In this document: positions 1-6,587 of the stretch, piece by piece | Layout: each line of letters begins with the position of its first letter | How positions within the stretch are numbered: the first letter of the stretch is position 1 | NCBI GenBank assembly: GCA_903915485.1 | Contig: CAIWTC010000071.1 | Location: 1-6,622, forward strand | Source of the DNA: an uncultured Ignavibacteriales bacterium | GTDB lineage: Bacteria > Bacteroidota > Ignavibacteria > Ignavibacteriales > Ignavibacteriaceae | Length of the DNA: 6,622 nucleotides | Reading direction: 5' to 3' | The notes under the pieces: generated by a model | The model's database searches: none | What the model saw: only the letters and a program-made list of their open reading frames with translations | Told to the model about the DNA's origin: nothing | Position numbers and translations under genes: made by a program

Positions 1-150
1 GGGAACAATAGCCGTAGAAAGCGATGGGATAGATATCTGTTCTTGAATTGCTGCTCTGATATCCATGCCCGATGAATCGGGGGTTTGGTATAAAGGTAAT
101 TCAATATCGTTAAATTCGTCAGTGAGCCGTTTGAAGCTAAGTTTAATCAT
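1..150 (-). CDS. dut: dUTP diphosphatase (dUTPase), N-terminal 50 residues, cut by the window edge
   Basis: The reverse strand reads from an ATG at 148-150 through 50 open codons to the window edge. The product begins MIKLSFKRLTDE and contains SSGMDIRAA at residues 26-34, which matches conserved motif 1 of trimeric dUTPases (A/S-x-G-x-D-L/I-x-A). The bacterial enzyme hydrolyses dUTP to dUMP and pyrophosphate in the cytosol, keeping uracil out of DNA and supplying dUMP for dTMP synthesis. Full-length bacterial dUTPases have about 145-150 residues, so about two thirds lies outside the window, including motifs 2-5. It is the last visible gene of the minus-strand run, 34 nt after the flippase stop. 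No clear Shine-Dalgarno precedes it, only an A-rich leader. The family call rests on motif 1 and its position near the N-terminus. Confidence 0.86.
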   Translation of the reverse strand, partial: MIKLSFKRLTDEFNDIELPLYQTPDSSGMDIRAAIQEQISIPSLSTAIVP

Positions 151-184
151 TTTATTATTCTTTATGTGAATGTTCAGTTATGAG

Positions 185-1639
185 CTAAGAGATGTTTTTT
201 CTTAATAATAAATTTAATGAATGGCGTGAAACTATTTTGAAGATAAATAAAGAAGCCAGGAAAACAAGCAGCATAGCAATCTTTATGATATTATGACTGT
301 TTAAGTAATTCCAGTTCATATAATAAACTGTTCCGATTATGATGACCATTAGAAGGACTAGCGATACTTTGTTCCACTCATATTTAATAGGAAAAACTTT
401 TTGTGACATAAAGTAAAATCCGATTGCCATGGCTAAATAACTTAACAAGGTTGAGATTGCAGCGCCCATAATATCAAGTTGAGGGATGAGTATGAAATTT
501 GCAACTACATTAATCATTGCGCCTATACCCATTATTAGGGGGAATGCTATACTCTTCTCTTTTATAAAAAGACCCGCAGAAAAATTTATATAGAAGCCGT
601 TCAGCAAATAAGCAAACAACACAACCGGGATGATTGATAGTCCGCTCCAATAGGCCTTGCCTATTAGCGAATAACCGCCAATTTTTAGCGTTGCAAAATC
701 ATAGACAAAAAGCGAGAGGAAAACTAAAATGATTGAACCTACTGCCGTAAAATAAGTGAAGACCTTAGAGAATAATTCTTTACCCTTTTCTTCTTTTGAA
801 TTTTCCAGAAAGAACGGTTGCCACGCGAATTGAAACATAGATACAAACAGCATCATAAATATTCCCATTCGATAGTTTGCCTGGTATATTCCGAGAGTTT
901 CAAAACCTTTTAACTTTTCTACAATCGGTCTATCAATTACCTGCATGAACATTGATGCGATTCCTGCAGGAAGGTACGGAAGCCCGAATTTGAAAAGCTT
1001 TCTAAGCAGGTCTTTGTTGAATGTTCCCTTTTTGAAGAGAAATAATTCAGGTGCTAACAAAATAAGTGAGAGTAGCGAAGCGGCTAAATTGCTGATGAAA
1101 ACGCTCTCTATACCTTTTTTTAGCCCGACAATTAGAATAATATTCAGTGTTATATTAAATAGTATGTTGGCGATTCTGATTAGTGAGAAGTTAATTGCCT
1201 TCTTCTTTAGCCTTAGTGAAATATATGGCAGGGCGGTTATTGAATCAACAAGTAAAATCGCTGCAAGATAATACCAGAGATAACTATGTTGTACAGGAAT
1301 ATTAAATGCAGACGAAAGCAAAGACTTCCCAGCAAGAATCAGCAGTATCAAAAAGCCATCAACTGCAAGCACAGGGAATAAAGAGGTTTTGAATATACTC
1401 TCGCGTTCAGAAATGTCTGCGGTGCCTGCATATTTAAGGTATGCTGAATCCATACCAAATAGAAAAAATATATTTAGTAGCGCGATGAATGTATAGAGTA
1501 TGGAAATAACTCCATAGTCTGACGGATTGAAAATATTTGTATAGAAGGGAACGAGAAGAAAATTAAGAAATCTTCCGACGATTGTGCTGAGACCGTAAAG
1601 GGCAGTATCCTTCGTTAGTTGCTTTAATTTATTCCGCAT
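185..1639 (-). CDS. Wzx-like polysaccharide flippase (oligosaccharide translocase, MOP superfamily)
   Basis: This is a 484-residue, highly hydrophobic protein with about 14 predicted membrane helices (roughly residues 13-33, 43-63, 87-104, 121-138, 150-172, 177-201, 218-235, 254-273, 295-315, 335-353, 363-385, 389-411, 425-441, 450-470). The N-terminus, KDTALYGLSTIVGRFLNFLL followed by VPFYTNIFNPSDYG, is the typical opening of Wzx/RfbX-type flippases of the MATE-related MOP exporter superfamily. These move undecaprenyl-linked oligosaccharides from the inner to the outer face of the cytoplasmic membrane. The length is normal and nothing looks broken. It starts 18 nt after the nadC stop, with no clear ribosome binding site, so it is probably translated from the same message. 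With the two glycosyltransferases upstream it suggests a surface or lipid-linked glycan pathway. The exact substrate cannot be told from sequence. A lipid II (MurJ-like) role is less likely, given the Wzx-type N-terminus. Confidence 0.88.
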   Translation of the reverse strand: MRNKLKQLTKDTALYGLSTIVGRFLNFLLVPFYTNIFNPSDYGVISILYTFIALLNIFFLFGMDSAYLKYAGTADISERESIFKTSLFPVLAVDGFLILLILAGKSLLSSAFNIPVQHSYLWYYLAAILLVDSITALPYISLRLKKKAINFSLIRIANILFNITLNIILIVGLKKGIESVFISNLAASLLSLILLAPELFLFKKGTFNKDLLRKLFKFGLPYLPAGIASMFMQVIDRPIVEKLKGFETLGIYQANYRMGIFMMLFVSMFQFAWQPFFLENSKEEKGKELFSKVFTYFTAVGSIILVFLSLFVYDFATLKIGGYSLIGKAYWSGLSIIPVVLFAYLLNGFYINFSAGLFIKEKSIAFPLIMGIGAMINVVANFILIPQLDIMGAAISTLLSYLAMAIGFYFMSQKVFPIKYEWNKVSLVLLMVIIIGTVYYMNWNYLNSHNIIKIAMLLVFLASLFIFKIVSRHSLNLLLRKNIS

Positions 1640-1657
1640 TTTATAATGAAGACTGAA

Positions 1658-2512
1658 TTATACTTTTAATTCTAATGAGATATCAAGAGCAGAAATGCTG
1701 TGTGTCAATGCACCGATTGAAATATAATCAACTCCCGTAAGCGCTATGTTTCTAACCGTATCTAGATTTATTCCGCCTGATGCTTCGGTTTTGCATTTTC
1801 CATTGATAATTTTAACTGCTTCAGTCATCTGTGGTATCGTCATGTTATCGAGCATGATAATATCCACGGGGAGTTTAATTGCTTCTCTAACTAAATCTAA
1901 AGAGGTCGTTTCCACCTCAATTTTTACTTTGGGATATTTGGTCTCTTTATATTTTAAGCAGCGGTTTACTGCCTCGGTTAATGAACCTGCTATATCGATA
2001 TGATTATCTTTTATAAGAAAAAGCTCTGAGAGGTCGGAACGATGATTCTCTCCGCCGCCTAGTTTTACTGCCAGTTTATCTATTAACCTTAATCCCGGAA
2101 CGGTCTTGCGGGTATCAAGGATTTTTGTGTTGGTATCTTTGAGAATCTCAACATATTTATTTGTCAGTGTAGCAATGCCGCTCATCCTCTGAATAAAATT
2201 CAGAGCAACTCTTTCGGCGGTTAATAAAGATATTGCGGGCCCGTTGACATTTGCAATGATATCTCCTTTTTTAACTTTCGAACCGTCTGGGATTAACACT
2301 TCAATGTTAATTCTTTCATCAACTAAACTGAAAACTTTTTTGACGACATCAATACCGGCAACTATACCGTTTGCTTTAGCTAAAAAGTATCCGACAGCAA
2401 TATTATGCTGCTGAAAGATAGCATTAGTGGTTATGTCCTCTAATCCAATATCTTCTTTTAAGGCGCTTAAAATCAATTGATTTAATGTTTCGTCAGGTAT
2501 TTGCTTATTCAT
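1658..2512 (-). CDS. nadC: Nicotinate-nucleotide diphosphorylase (quinolinate phosphoribosyltransferase, carboxylating)
   Basis: NadC converts quinolinate and PRPP to nicotinate mononucleotide, CO2 and pyrophosphate in de novo NAD synthesis. The chosen product has 284 residues, the usual family length. Family motifs are present in order: ALKEDIGLEDITT near the N-terminus, DTRKTVPGLR at 133-142, GGGENHR at 152-158, LIKDNH at 166-171, IEVETT at 198-203, MLDNM at 220-224, EASGG at 243-247 and SIGALTHS at 265-272. They supply the Arg, Lys, His, Glu and Asp residues that bind substrate and phosphate. An in-frame ATG 21 codons upstream (2573-2575) is open, but it would overlap the thioesterase gene by 71 nt and add a tail not typical of NadC. 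The ATG at 2510-2512 gives an 8-nt overlap with the thioesterase stop and begins MNKQIPDETLN, so I prefer it. No nadA or nadB is visible here. Confidence 0.95.
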   Translation of the reverse strand: MNKQIPDETLNQLILSALKEDIGLEDITTNAIFQQHNIAVGYFLAKANGIVAGIDVVKKVFSLVDERINIEVLIPDGSKVKKGDIIANVNGPAISLLTAERVALNFIQRMSGIATLTNKYVEILKDTNTKILDTRKTVPGLRLIDKLAVKLGGGENHRSDLSELFLIKDNHIDIAGSLTEAVNRCLKYKETKYPKVKIEVETTSLDLVREAIKLPVDIIMLDNMTIPQMTEAVKIINGKCKTEASGGINLDTVRNIALTGVDYISIGALTHSISALDISLELKV

Positions 2513-2915
2513 AATATTTAGAAACTTTTTCCATAAAAATTGCAGGGGGACGGCAGGCTCTTCTTGTCTCTGCATTTACAAACATCAAGTCAACATAGCC
2601 TTCAGCAATTATCACATTGCGCGAAAGACATCTGATGGTATGCTCGATGTGAACTTTTGCCGAGGAGATATCGGGAACGCGTGTTTCAATCTCAAGTTCC
2701 TCATCATAGAATGCAGCATTTTTATATTGAAGAAATGCTTCCCGTACGGGCATGTGGTAACCACTTTTTTCAATGAGGTCATAAGGCAGTCCGACAGACC
2801 TCATCATTTCAGTTCTTCCAACTTCGAAATATTCTAAGTACTTCCCGTTATAAACAAAGCCCATTTGGTCTGTGTCTGCATAGCGGACACGAATAAAGTG
2901 TTTGTTGATAAGCAT
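2505..2915 (-). CDS. Acyl-CoA thioesterase, 4-hydroxybenzoyl-CoA thioesterase / YbgC hot-dog family
   Basis: This is a 136-residue single hot-dog domain protein of normal length for the family. The N-terminal signature RVRYADTDQMGFVYNGKYLEYFEVGR (residues 9-34, given here as key parts: Y12, D16, G19, V21-Y22, Y26, E31, R34) is that of 4HBT/YbgC-type thioesterases, which hydrolyse acyl-CoA thioesters as cytosolic oligomers. D16 matches the catalytic Asp of YbgC. The position of the YbgC active-site His (VYH) is Asn23 here; such variation is common across the family, so activity is still likely but the substrate is unknown. It starts 4 nt after accA and its stop overlaps the nadC start by 8 nt, pointing to translational coupling. 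Adjacency to accA suggests acyl-CoA or fatty-acid metabolism. No tol-pal genes are seen, so I do not name it ybgC. Confidence 0.88.
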   Translation of the reverse strand: MLINKHFIRVRYADTDQMGFVYNGKYLEYFEVGRTEMMRSVGLPYDLIEKSGYHMPVREAFLQYKNAAFYDEELEIETRVPDISSAKVHIEHTIRCLSRNVIIAEGYVDLMFVNAETRRACRPPAIFMEKVSKYYE

Positions 2916-2919
2916 GGGG

Positions 2920-3870
2920 TTATTCTATAACCTTGCCCATTCGTGAAAATTTTTCGACTCTTTGCTCTACAAGTTTATCGGGTTTAATTTTTTGAAGCTG
3001 TACTAATTCTTCAAGAATAATATTCTTAAGTGTCTCTGCGGTCTTCTCGTGATTTTTGTGTGCGCCACCTAAGGGTTCCGGAACTATGCGGTCAATGACA
3101 TTGAGTGCAAGCAAATCAGGTGCAGTCAATTTGAGTGCCTCTGCCGCCTGTTCTTTATAATCCCAACTGCGCCATAGGATGCTTGAGCAAGATTCAGGAC
3201 TGATAACAGAGTACCAGCAGTTTTCAAGCATTAATATTCTGTCACCTACTCCAAGGCCTAAAGCACCACCGCTAGCGCCTTCTCCAATAATGACTACAAT
3301 TACAGGAACTTTGAGTGTGCTCATGACAAATAAATTTCTTGCGATGGCTTCTGCTTGTCCACGCTCTTCAGCTTCAAGCCCCGGAAATGCACCGGGTGTG
3401 TCGAGCATGGTGATAATAGGTTTGTTGAATTTTTCTGCCAACTTCATTAACCTTAATGCTTTTCTGTAACCTTCAGGATTAGGCATTCCGAAATTTCTAT
3501 AAACATTTGATTTTGTATCTCGGCCTTTTTGGTGACCAATAATCATAACTTTTTGGTCTTCGATTTTTGCGAAACCGCCAACAATTGCGCTATCATCTTT
3601 ATAATATCTGTCGCCATGAAGTTCCATGAAGTCTTTGGTCATCATATAGATGTAATCCAAAGTATAAGGACGCTCAGGGTGACGGGCCAATTGAACTCTC
3701 TGCCACCGGGTTAAATTTTTATACACATTTAGTTTAAGTTCGTTTACTTTATCTTCAATTAGTTTTATATCCGGTTCAATCTGAAGACTATCGGAAACTC
3801 TGCGCATTTCAGCCAGTTTCTCTTCCAGTTCAGCAATTGGTTTCTCGAATTCTAATATTGTTTTTGCCAT
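2920..3870 (-). CDS. accA: Acetyl-CoA carboxylase, carboxyltransferase subunit alpha
   Basis: AccA pairs with AccD to transfer carboxyl from carboxybiotin-BCCP to acetyl-CoA, making malonyl-CoA for fatty acid synthesis. The product has 316 residues, close to E. coli AccA (319). It opens with the usual charged helix (LEFEKPIAELEEKLAEMR, residues 6-23), followed by TRWQRVQLARHPERPYTLDY at 54-73. Crotonase-fold motifs follow: HQKGRDTK at 113-120, DTPGAFPG at 157-164, the oxyanion-type glycine stretch IGEGASGGAL at 195-204, SPESCSSILW at 224-233 and EPLGGAH at 265-271. Everything expected is present. The start ATG lies 4 nt after the fusion glycosyltransferase stop and has an AAGAGA ribosome-binding-like sequence about 11 nt upstream, one of the better ones here. 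accD is not in the window, which is common since accA and accD are often unlinked. Confidence 0.97.
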   Translation of the reverse strand: MAKTILEFEKPIAELEEKLAEMRRVSDSLQIEPDIKLIEDKVNELKLNVYKNLTRWQRVQLARHPERPYTLDYIYMMTKDFMELHGDRYYKDDSAIVGGFAKIEDQKVMIIGHQKGRDTKSNVYRNFGMPNPEGYRKALRLMKLAEKFNKPIITMLDTPGAFPGLEAEERGQAEAIARNLFVMSTLKVPVIVVIIGEGASGGALGLGVGDRILMLENCWYSVISPESCSSILWRSWDYKEQAAEALKLTAPDLLALNVIDRIVPEPLGGAHKNHEKTAETLKNIILEELVQLQKIKPDKLVEQRVEKFSRMGKVIE

Positions 3871-3874
3871 TTAA

Positions 3875-5845
3875 TTAATCTCTTGAAAATAATTTAAAAA
3901 ATGTTTTAGAGAGAATCTCTAAGTCCAGCCAAATATTTTGGTTCTTGGCATAGAATATATCTAATTTTTCTGAATTTTGCTCACCATCAATTTCTACATT
4001 CCATAGTCCGGTGATGCCTTTTTTGCCTAAATAAAGCTTCCCTTTAGTCTGTTCTTTTGGACCAACTAAGCTCATTTTCCCCATAATAACCTGGAAAAGT
4101 GAACTTTTCCATCTTTCCAGGTTGCCGTTTTTGGAAGCGTGAAAAATAAAAGGCTTAAATATATAGAAAATAGGGAGAAAAAATAATGTTAAAATCACAT
4201 CAACAATGCGTTTTATAAATATTTGCACGGGAGACGAGAGATTGAATCTAATATCAACCAGAGGAATATCATGAAGCATGGTAATTTCAGATTTGCCAAT
4301 CATAAAATCCATTTTATCTCCCGCCATTTTGAACTCAATCCCATCATTATGTATTGAAGAAACAATTTTGATGATTTGGGTGTATGAGAAGTCAGCAGTT
4401 GAAAATATTACTTCAGTAACTCCAAGGTCTTTTATGACTTTGTTTATATTCTCGAGTGTGCCTACTACCGGAGCACCTAGAATTTTGGAGTTTAATTTTT
4501 TAATATCAGCCGAGATAAACCCGACAAGTCGATAGTAGTCAGTTCTTTTAGAAAGAAGTTTATTTGCAAGATCTTCTGCAACATGTGAATCGCCAACGAT
4601 AAGTGCCTTTTTTGCCCCGGCTCTAAAAGGGTTGTCTAATAGAAAATAAAATTTAGCGATTAATCGCCAGTTGATAAAGAAAAATAAACTGAATGCATAA
4701 GTTATGATAAATACAGCGCGGCTGTAACCAAACTCTTTAAAGAAATAAGTTAATGATGAAATTAAAATAAAACTTATAAAAGTTGCTGAGATTGAACCTG
4801 CAACAGAAATTCGATTCTTTTTATACGCTCCAACTATTGCTCCTATAAAAAAATGAAATCCAATCGGAACTATATAAACGATAGGCACCGCATATTTAGG
4901 AAAGCCTGACCAACCGCTATTTGCTTCAACAATTCGTTCAGCAACATACATTGAGGAGTTAAATATAATTGCATCAAGAAGCAAAGACAGTATAGAGATG
5001 AGCCTTTTTTGGAGGAATGCAATTGCATGGCCTAAAGATATTCCTACAACTAAGATTGACTCTATTAATAGATGTGAGGCGAAGTGTTTCCGTACAAAAA
5101 GTCTCATCGCGTCATAGAAATTTTTAGTTTCGTTTATGCTGCTTCTTTTTGTGCTCTCTCCTTTAAAGTGAATTATCTCTGTTTCATGTAGGTAATATAC
5201 TTTGTTCCCGGATTTTTGTACGCGGTAGCAAAGGTCTAAGTCTTCGCCATACATAAAAAAATCTTCATCAAACCCGCCGATAACTTCGTAAACAGCTTTT
5301 CTTAAAAACATAAACGCACCAGAGATAGCATCTACTTCATATGTGTCATCTTCATTAAGGTAAGTTAGATTATAATGTGCAAAGATGCGGCTTTTGGGGA
5401 ATAGGCGGCCTAATCCAAAAATTTTGCAGAATGAAGTCCACGGTCCCGGGAATCCTCTTCTGCAGGAAAGTTGAAAAGTTCCGTCAGGGTTCAATACTTT
5501 ACACCCGCTCATGCCAATCTCGGGATGCGACTGCATATAGTCAAACATGGCTTCAAGGGTGTTTTCTTTCAGAATAGTGTCGGGATTTAGCAGAAGAAAA
5601 TATTTCCCCGAAGCGGCTTTAAGTGCAAGGTTATTGGCCTTTGCAAAGCCTAAGTTTTTTTCATTTGCCATTGTTTTAACCGAGGGAAATTTTGAGGTGA
5701 GCATCTCAACGCTTCCATCCTTAGATGCGTTATCGACAACAATAATTTCAACTTGAAGTCCTTTAACAGCAGAAAATATCGACTGCAGGAGATTCTCCAG
5801 GAATTCTTTGACATTATAGTTGACTATGATAATAGAAATATCCAC
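3875..5845 (-). CDS. GT2 glycosyltransferase fused to a membrane/Rossmann/degenerate bacterial sugar transferase module
   Basis: This is a 656-residue protein with a GTG start. Residues 1-250 are a GT2 (GT-A fold) domain of the rhamnosyltransferase WbbL-like type: VSIIIVNYN-like opening, VDNASKDGS at 37-45, DxD-like LNPDT at 86-90, SGAFMFLRK at 175-183 and YGEDLDLCYR at 199-208. Residues about 259-403 hold four to five membrane helices. Residues 411-530 resemble the CoA-binding-like Rossmann domain of WbaP-type polyprenyl glycosylphosphotransferases (KKALIVGDSHVAEDL; later GAPVVGTLENINKVI), although the glycine motif is altered. Residues 541-656 match a bacterial sugar transferase: FIKRIVDVI, MSLVGP at 591-596, GITGLWNV at 610-617 and WLDLEILSKT at 639-648. 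The central catalytic part is missing and the usual Asp-Glu pair is Arg578-Trp579. The GT2 part looks active; the C-terminal part probably is not. The most likely role is membrane-bound transfer of a nucleotide-activated sugar to a lipid-linked glycan. Confidence 0.85.
   Translation of the reverse strand: MDISIIIVNYNVKEFLENLLQSIFSAVKGLQVEIIVVDNASKDGSVEMLTSKFPSVKTMANEKNLGFAKANNLALKAASGKYFLLLNPDTILKENTLEAMFDYMQSHPEIGMSGCKVLNPDGTFQLSCRRGFPGPWTSFCKIFGLGRLFPKSRIFAHYNLTYLNEDDTYEVDAISGAFMFLRKAVYEVIGGFDEDFFMYGEDLDLCYRVQKSGNKVYYLHETEIIHFKGESTKRSSINETKNFYDAMRLFVRKHFASHLLIESILVVGISLGHAIAFLQKRLISILSLLLDAIIFNSSMYVAERIVEANSGWSGFPKYAVPIVYIVPIGFHFFIGAIVGAYKKNRISVAGSISATFISFILISSLTYFFKEFGYSRAVFIITYAFSLFFFINWRLIAKFYFLLDNPFRAGAKKALIVGDSHVAEDLANKLLSKRTDYYRLVGFISADIKKLNSKILGAPVVGTLENINKVIKDLGVTEVIFSTADFSYTQIIKIVSSIHNDGIEFKMAGDKMDFMIGKSEITMLHDIPLVDIRFNLSSPVQIFIKRIVDVILTLFFLPIFYIFKPFIFHASKNGNLERWKSSLFQVIMGKMSLVGPKEQTKGKLYLGKKGITGLWNVEIDGEQNSEKLDIFYAKNQNIWLDLEILSKTFFKLFSRD
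4090..4121. repeat. Nested short inverted repeats inside the degenerate sugar-transferase domain
   Basis: On the plus strand CCTGGAAA (4090-4097) has its exact inverted copy TTTCCAGG at 4114-4121. Inside this, TGGAAAAG (4092-4099) is inverted at 4104-4111 (CTTTTCCA) around a 4-nt loop. The two 8-bp pairings share bases and so are alternatives. The block encodes residues 575-585 of the fusion protein, where the family's catalytic Asp-Glu pair is missing. It may be chance or a trace of a deletion event. Confidence 0.5.
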
Positions 5846-5858
5846 AGTGCCCTTAGAG
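5843..5858 (-). promoter_or_regulatory. Ribosome binding site and GTG start of the fusion glycosyltransferase
   Basis: On the minus strand the stop codon of the upstream glycosyltransferase runs straight into TAAGGGCACTGTG. The AAGG, partly made from the stop codon, sits 5-6 nt before the GTG at 5843-5845. This is one of the few good Shine-Dalgarno-like sequences in the window and supports the GTG as the true start. The first residues, MDISIIIVNYN, are exactly where a GT2 domain should begin. The layout suggests terminating ribosomes restart on the next gene. Confidence 0.6.
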
Positions 5859-6575
5859 AATTCCGAACATAGATTGCAGGCGTAGTTTCCATACTAACCA
5901 TGCGGCTTCGTATACTATGTTTCGCGACATCTTAGATGTTCCGACATGTCTATCGATAAATATTATAGGTATCTCTTTAAGCTTGAATCCCTTTTTCCAC
6001 ACCTTGAAATTTATTTCAATCTGAAAAGCATATCCATTTGAAGTTACTTCCTTAAAATTAATAGCAGCGAGAACTTCTTTGCGAAAGCATTTGAATCCAC
6101 CTGTTGAGTCAGCGATTGGCATTCCTGTAATTACATGCGTGTATTTGTTTGCAAAGAAACTTAGTAAAAGTCTGCGCATTGGCCAATTAACAACATTAAC
6201 TCCGTTTGTATAGCGGCTTCCAATAACCACATCATAAGTTTCGATTTCTCTTAGAAAATTTTTTAATTCTCTAGGGTCATGGGAATAGTCTGCATCCATT
6301 TCAAATGCATAATCATAGTTATTCTCAAGAGCGTACTTAAATCCTAGACAATAGGCTGTTCCCAGTCCCATTTTACGGGGCCGTTTTAAGATGTGGATTC
6401 GCGGATTAGTTTCCGCAACTCCGCTGACAAAATCGCCTGTACCGTCCGGAGAGTTGTCATCTACAATAAGCATATGCAGACTCTCGGGGTAGAGGTCAAG
6501 TAAGTCAGGAATTAGATTTTTAATATTATCTAATTCATTATAAGTCGGTATTATTACAAGCGAAGTTTTTTCCAT
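5853..6575 (-). CDS. Polyprenol (dolichol)-phosphate mannosyltransferase-like GT2 (DPM1 type)
   Basis: This is a 240-residue soluble-type GT2 with the full DPM1 signature: PTYNELDNIKNLI at 10-22, VDDNSPDG at 38-45, metal-binding DADYSHDP at 94-101, GSRYTNG at 119-125, DSTGGFKCFRK at 156-166, NGYAFQIE at 180-187 and IDRHVGTSKMS at 207-217. Enzymes of this type load a sugar, usually mannose from GDP-mannose or glucose from UDP-glucose, onto polyprenol phosphate at the cytosolic membrane face, making a donor for extracytoplasmic glycosylation. It ends at residue 240 without the C-terminal membrane helices found in DPM1-GtrA or ArnC-type proteins, so it probably docks peripherally. The sugar cannot be told from sequence. 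It is the first gene seen of the run and is followed after 7 nt by the fusion glycosyltransferase. The ATG start gives a normal N-terminus, with no clear Shine-Dalgarno. Confidence 0.92.
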   Translation of the reverse strand: MEKTSLVIIPTYNELDNIKNLIPDLLDLYPESLHMLIVDDNSPDGTGDFVSGVAETNPRIHILKRPRKMGLGTAYCLGFKYALENNYDYAFEMDADYSHDPRELKNFLREIETYDVVIGSRYTNGVNVVNWPMRRLLLSFFANKYTHVITGMPIADSTGGFKCFRKEVLAAINFKEVTSNGYAFQIEINFKVWKKGFKLKEIPIIFIDRHVGTSKMSRNIVYEAAWLVWKLRLQSMFGIL

Positions 6576-6587
6576 GGATTTTGTTTT

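Noticed and set aside
151..184. Possible terminator between the flippase gene and dut
   Set aside because: Only a 4-bp TGAA/TTCA pairing is present and no U-run follows a stable stem, so I see no intrinsic terminator.
945..1271. Plus-strand open frame of 108 codons
   Set aside because: It is antisense to the flippase, whose family signature and membrane pattern are clear; the frame has no recognisable domain and no upstream signal.
3179..3469. Plus-strand open frame of 96 codons
   Set aside because: It lies opposite the conserved core of accA and mirrors its glycine/alanine-rich codons; it has no family features.
4090..4140. Frameshift or sequencing error as the cause of the missing sugar-transferase core
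   Set aside because: The reading frame is continuous on both sides and the DNA between the conserved ends is too short to hold the missing residues in another frame; an in-frame loss fits better.
4278..4535. Plus-strand open frame of 85 codons inside the fusion glycosyltransferase
   Set aside because: It is antisense to a coding region that reads well in its own frame, and has no ribosome binding site or known domain.
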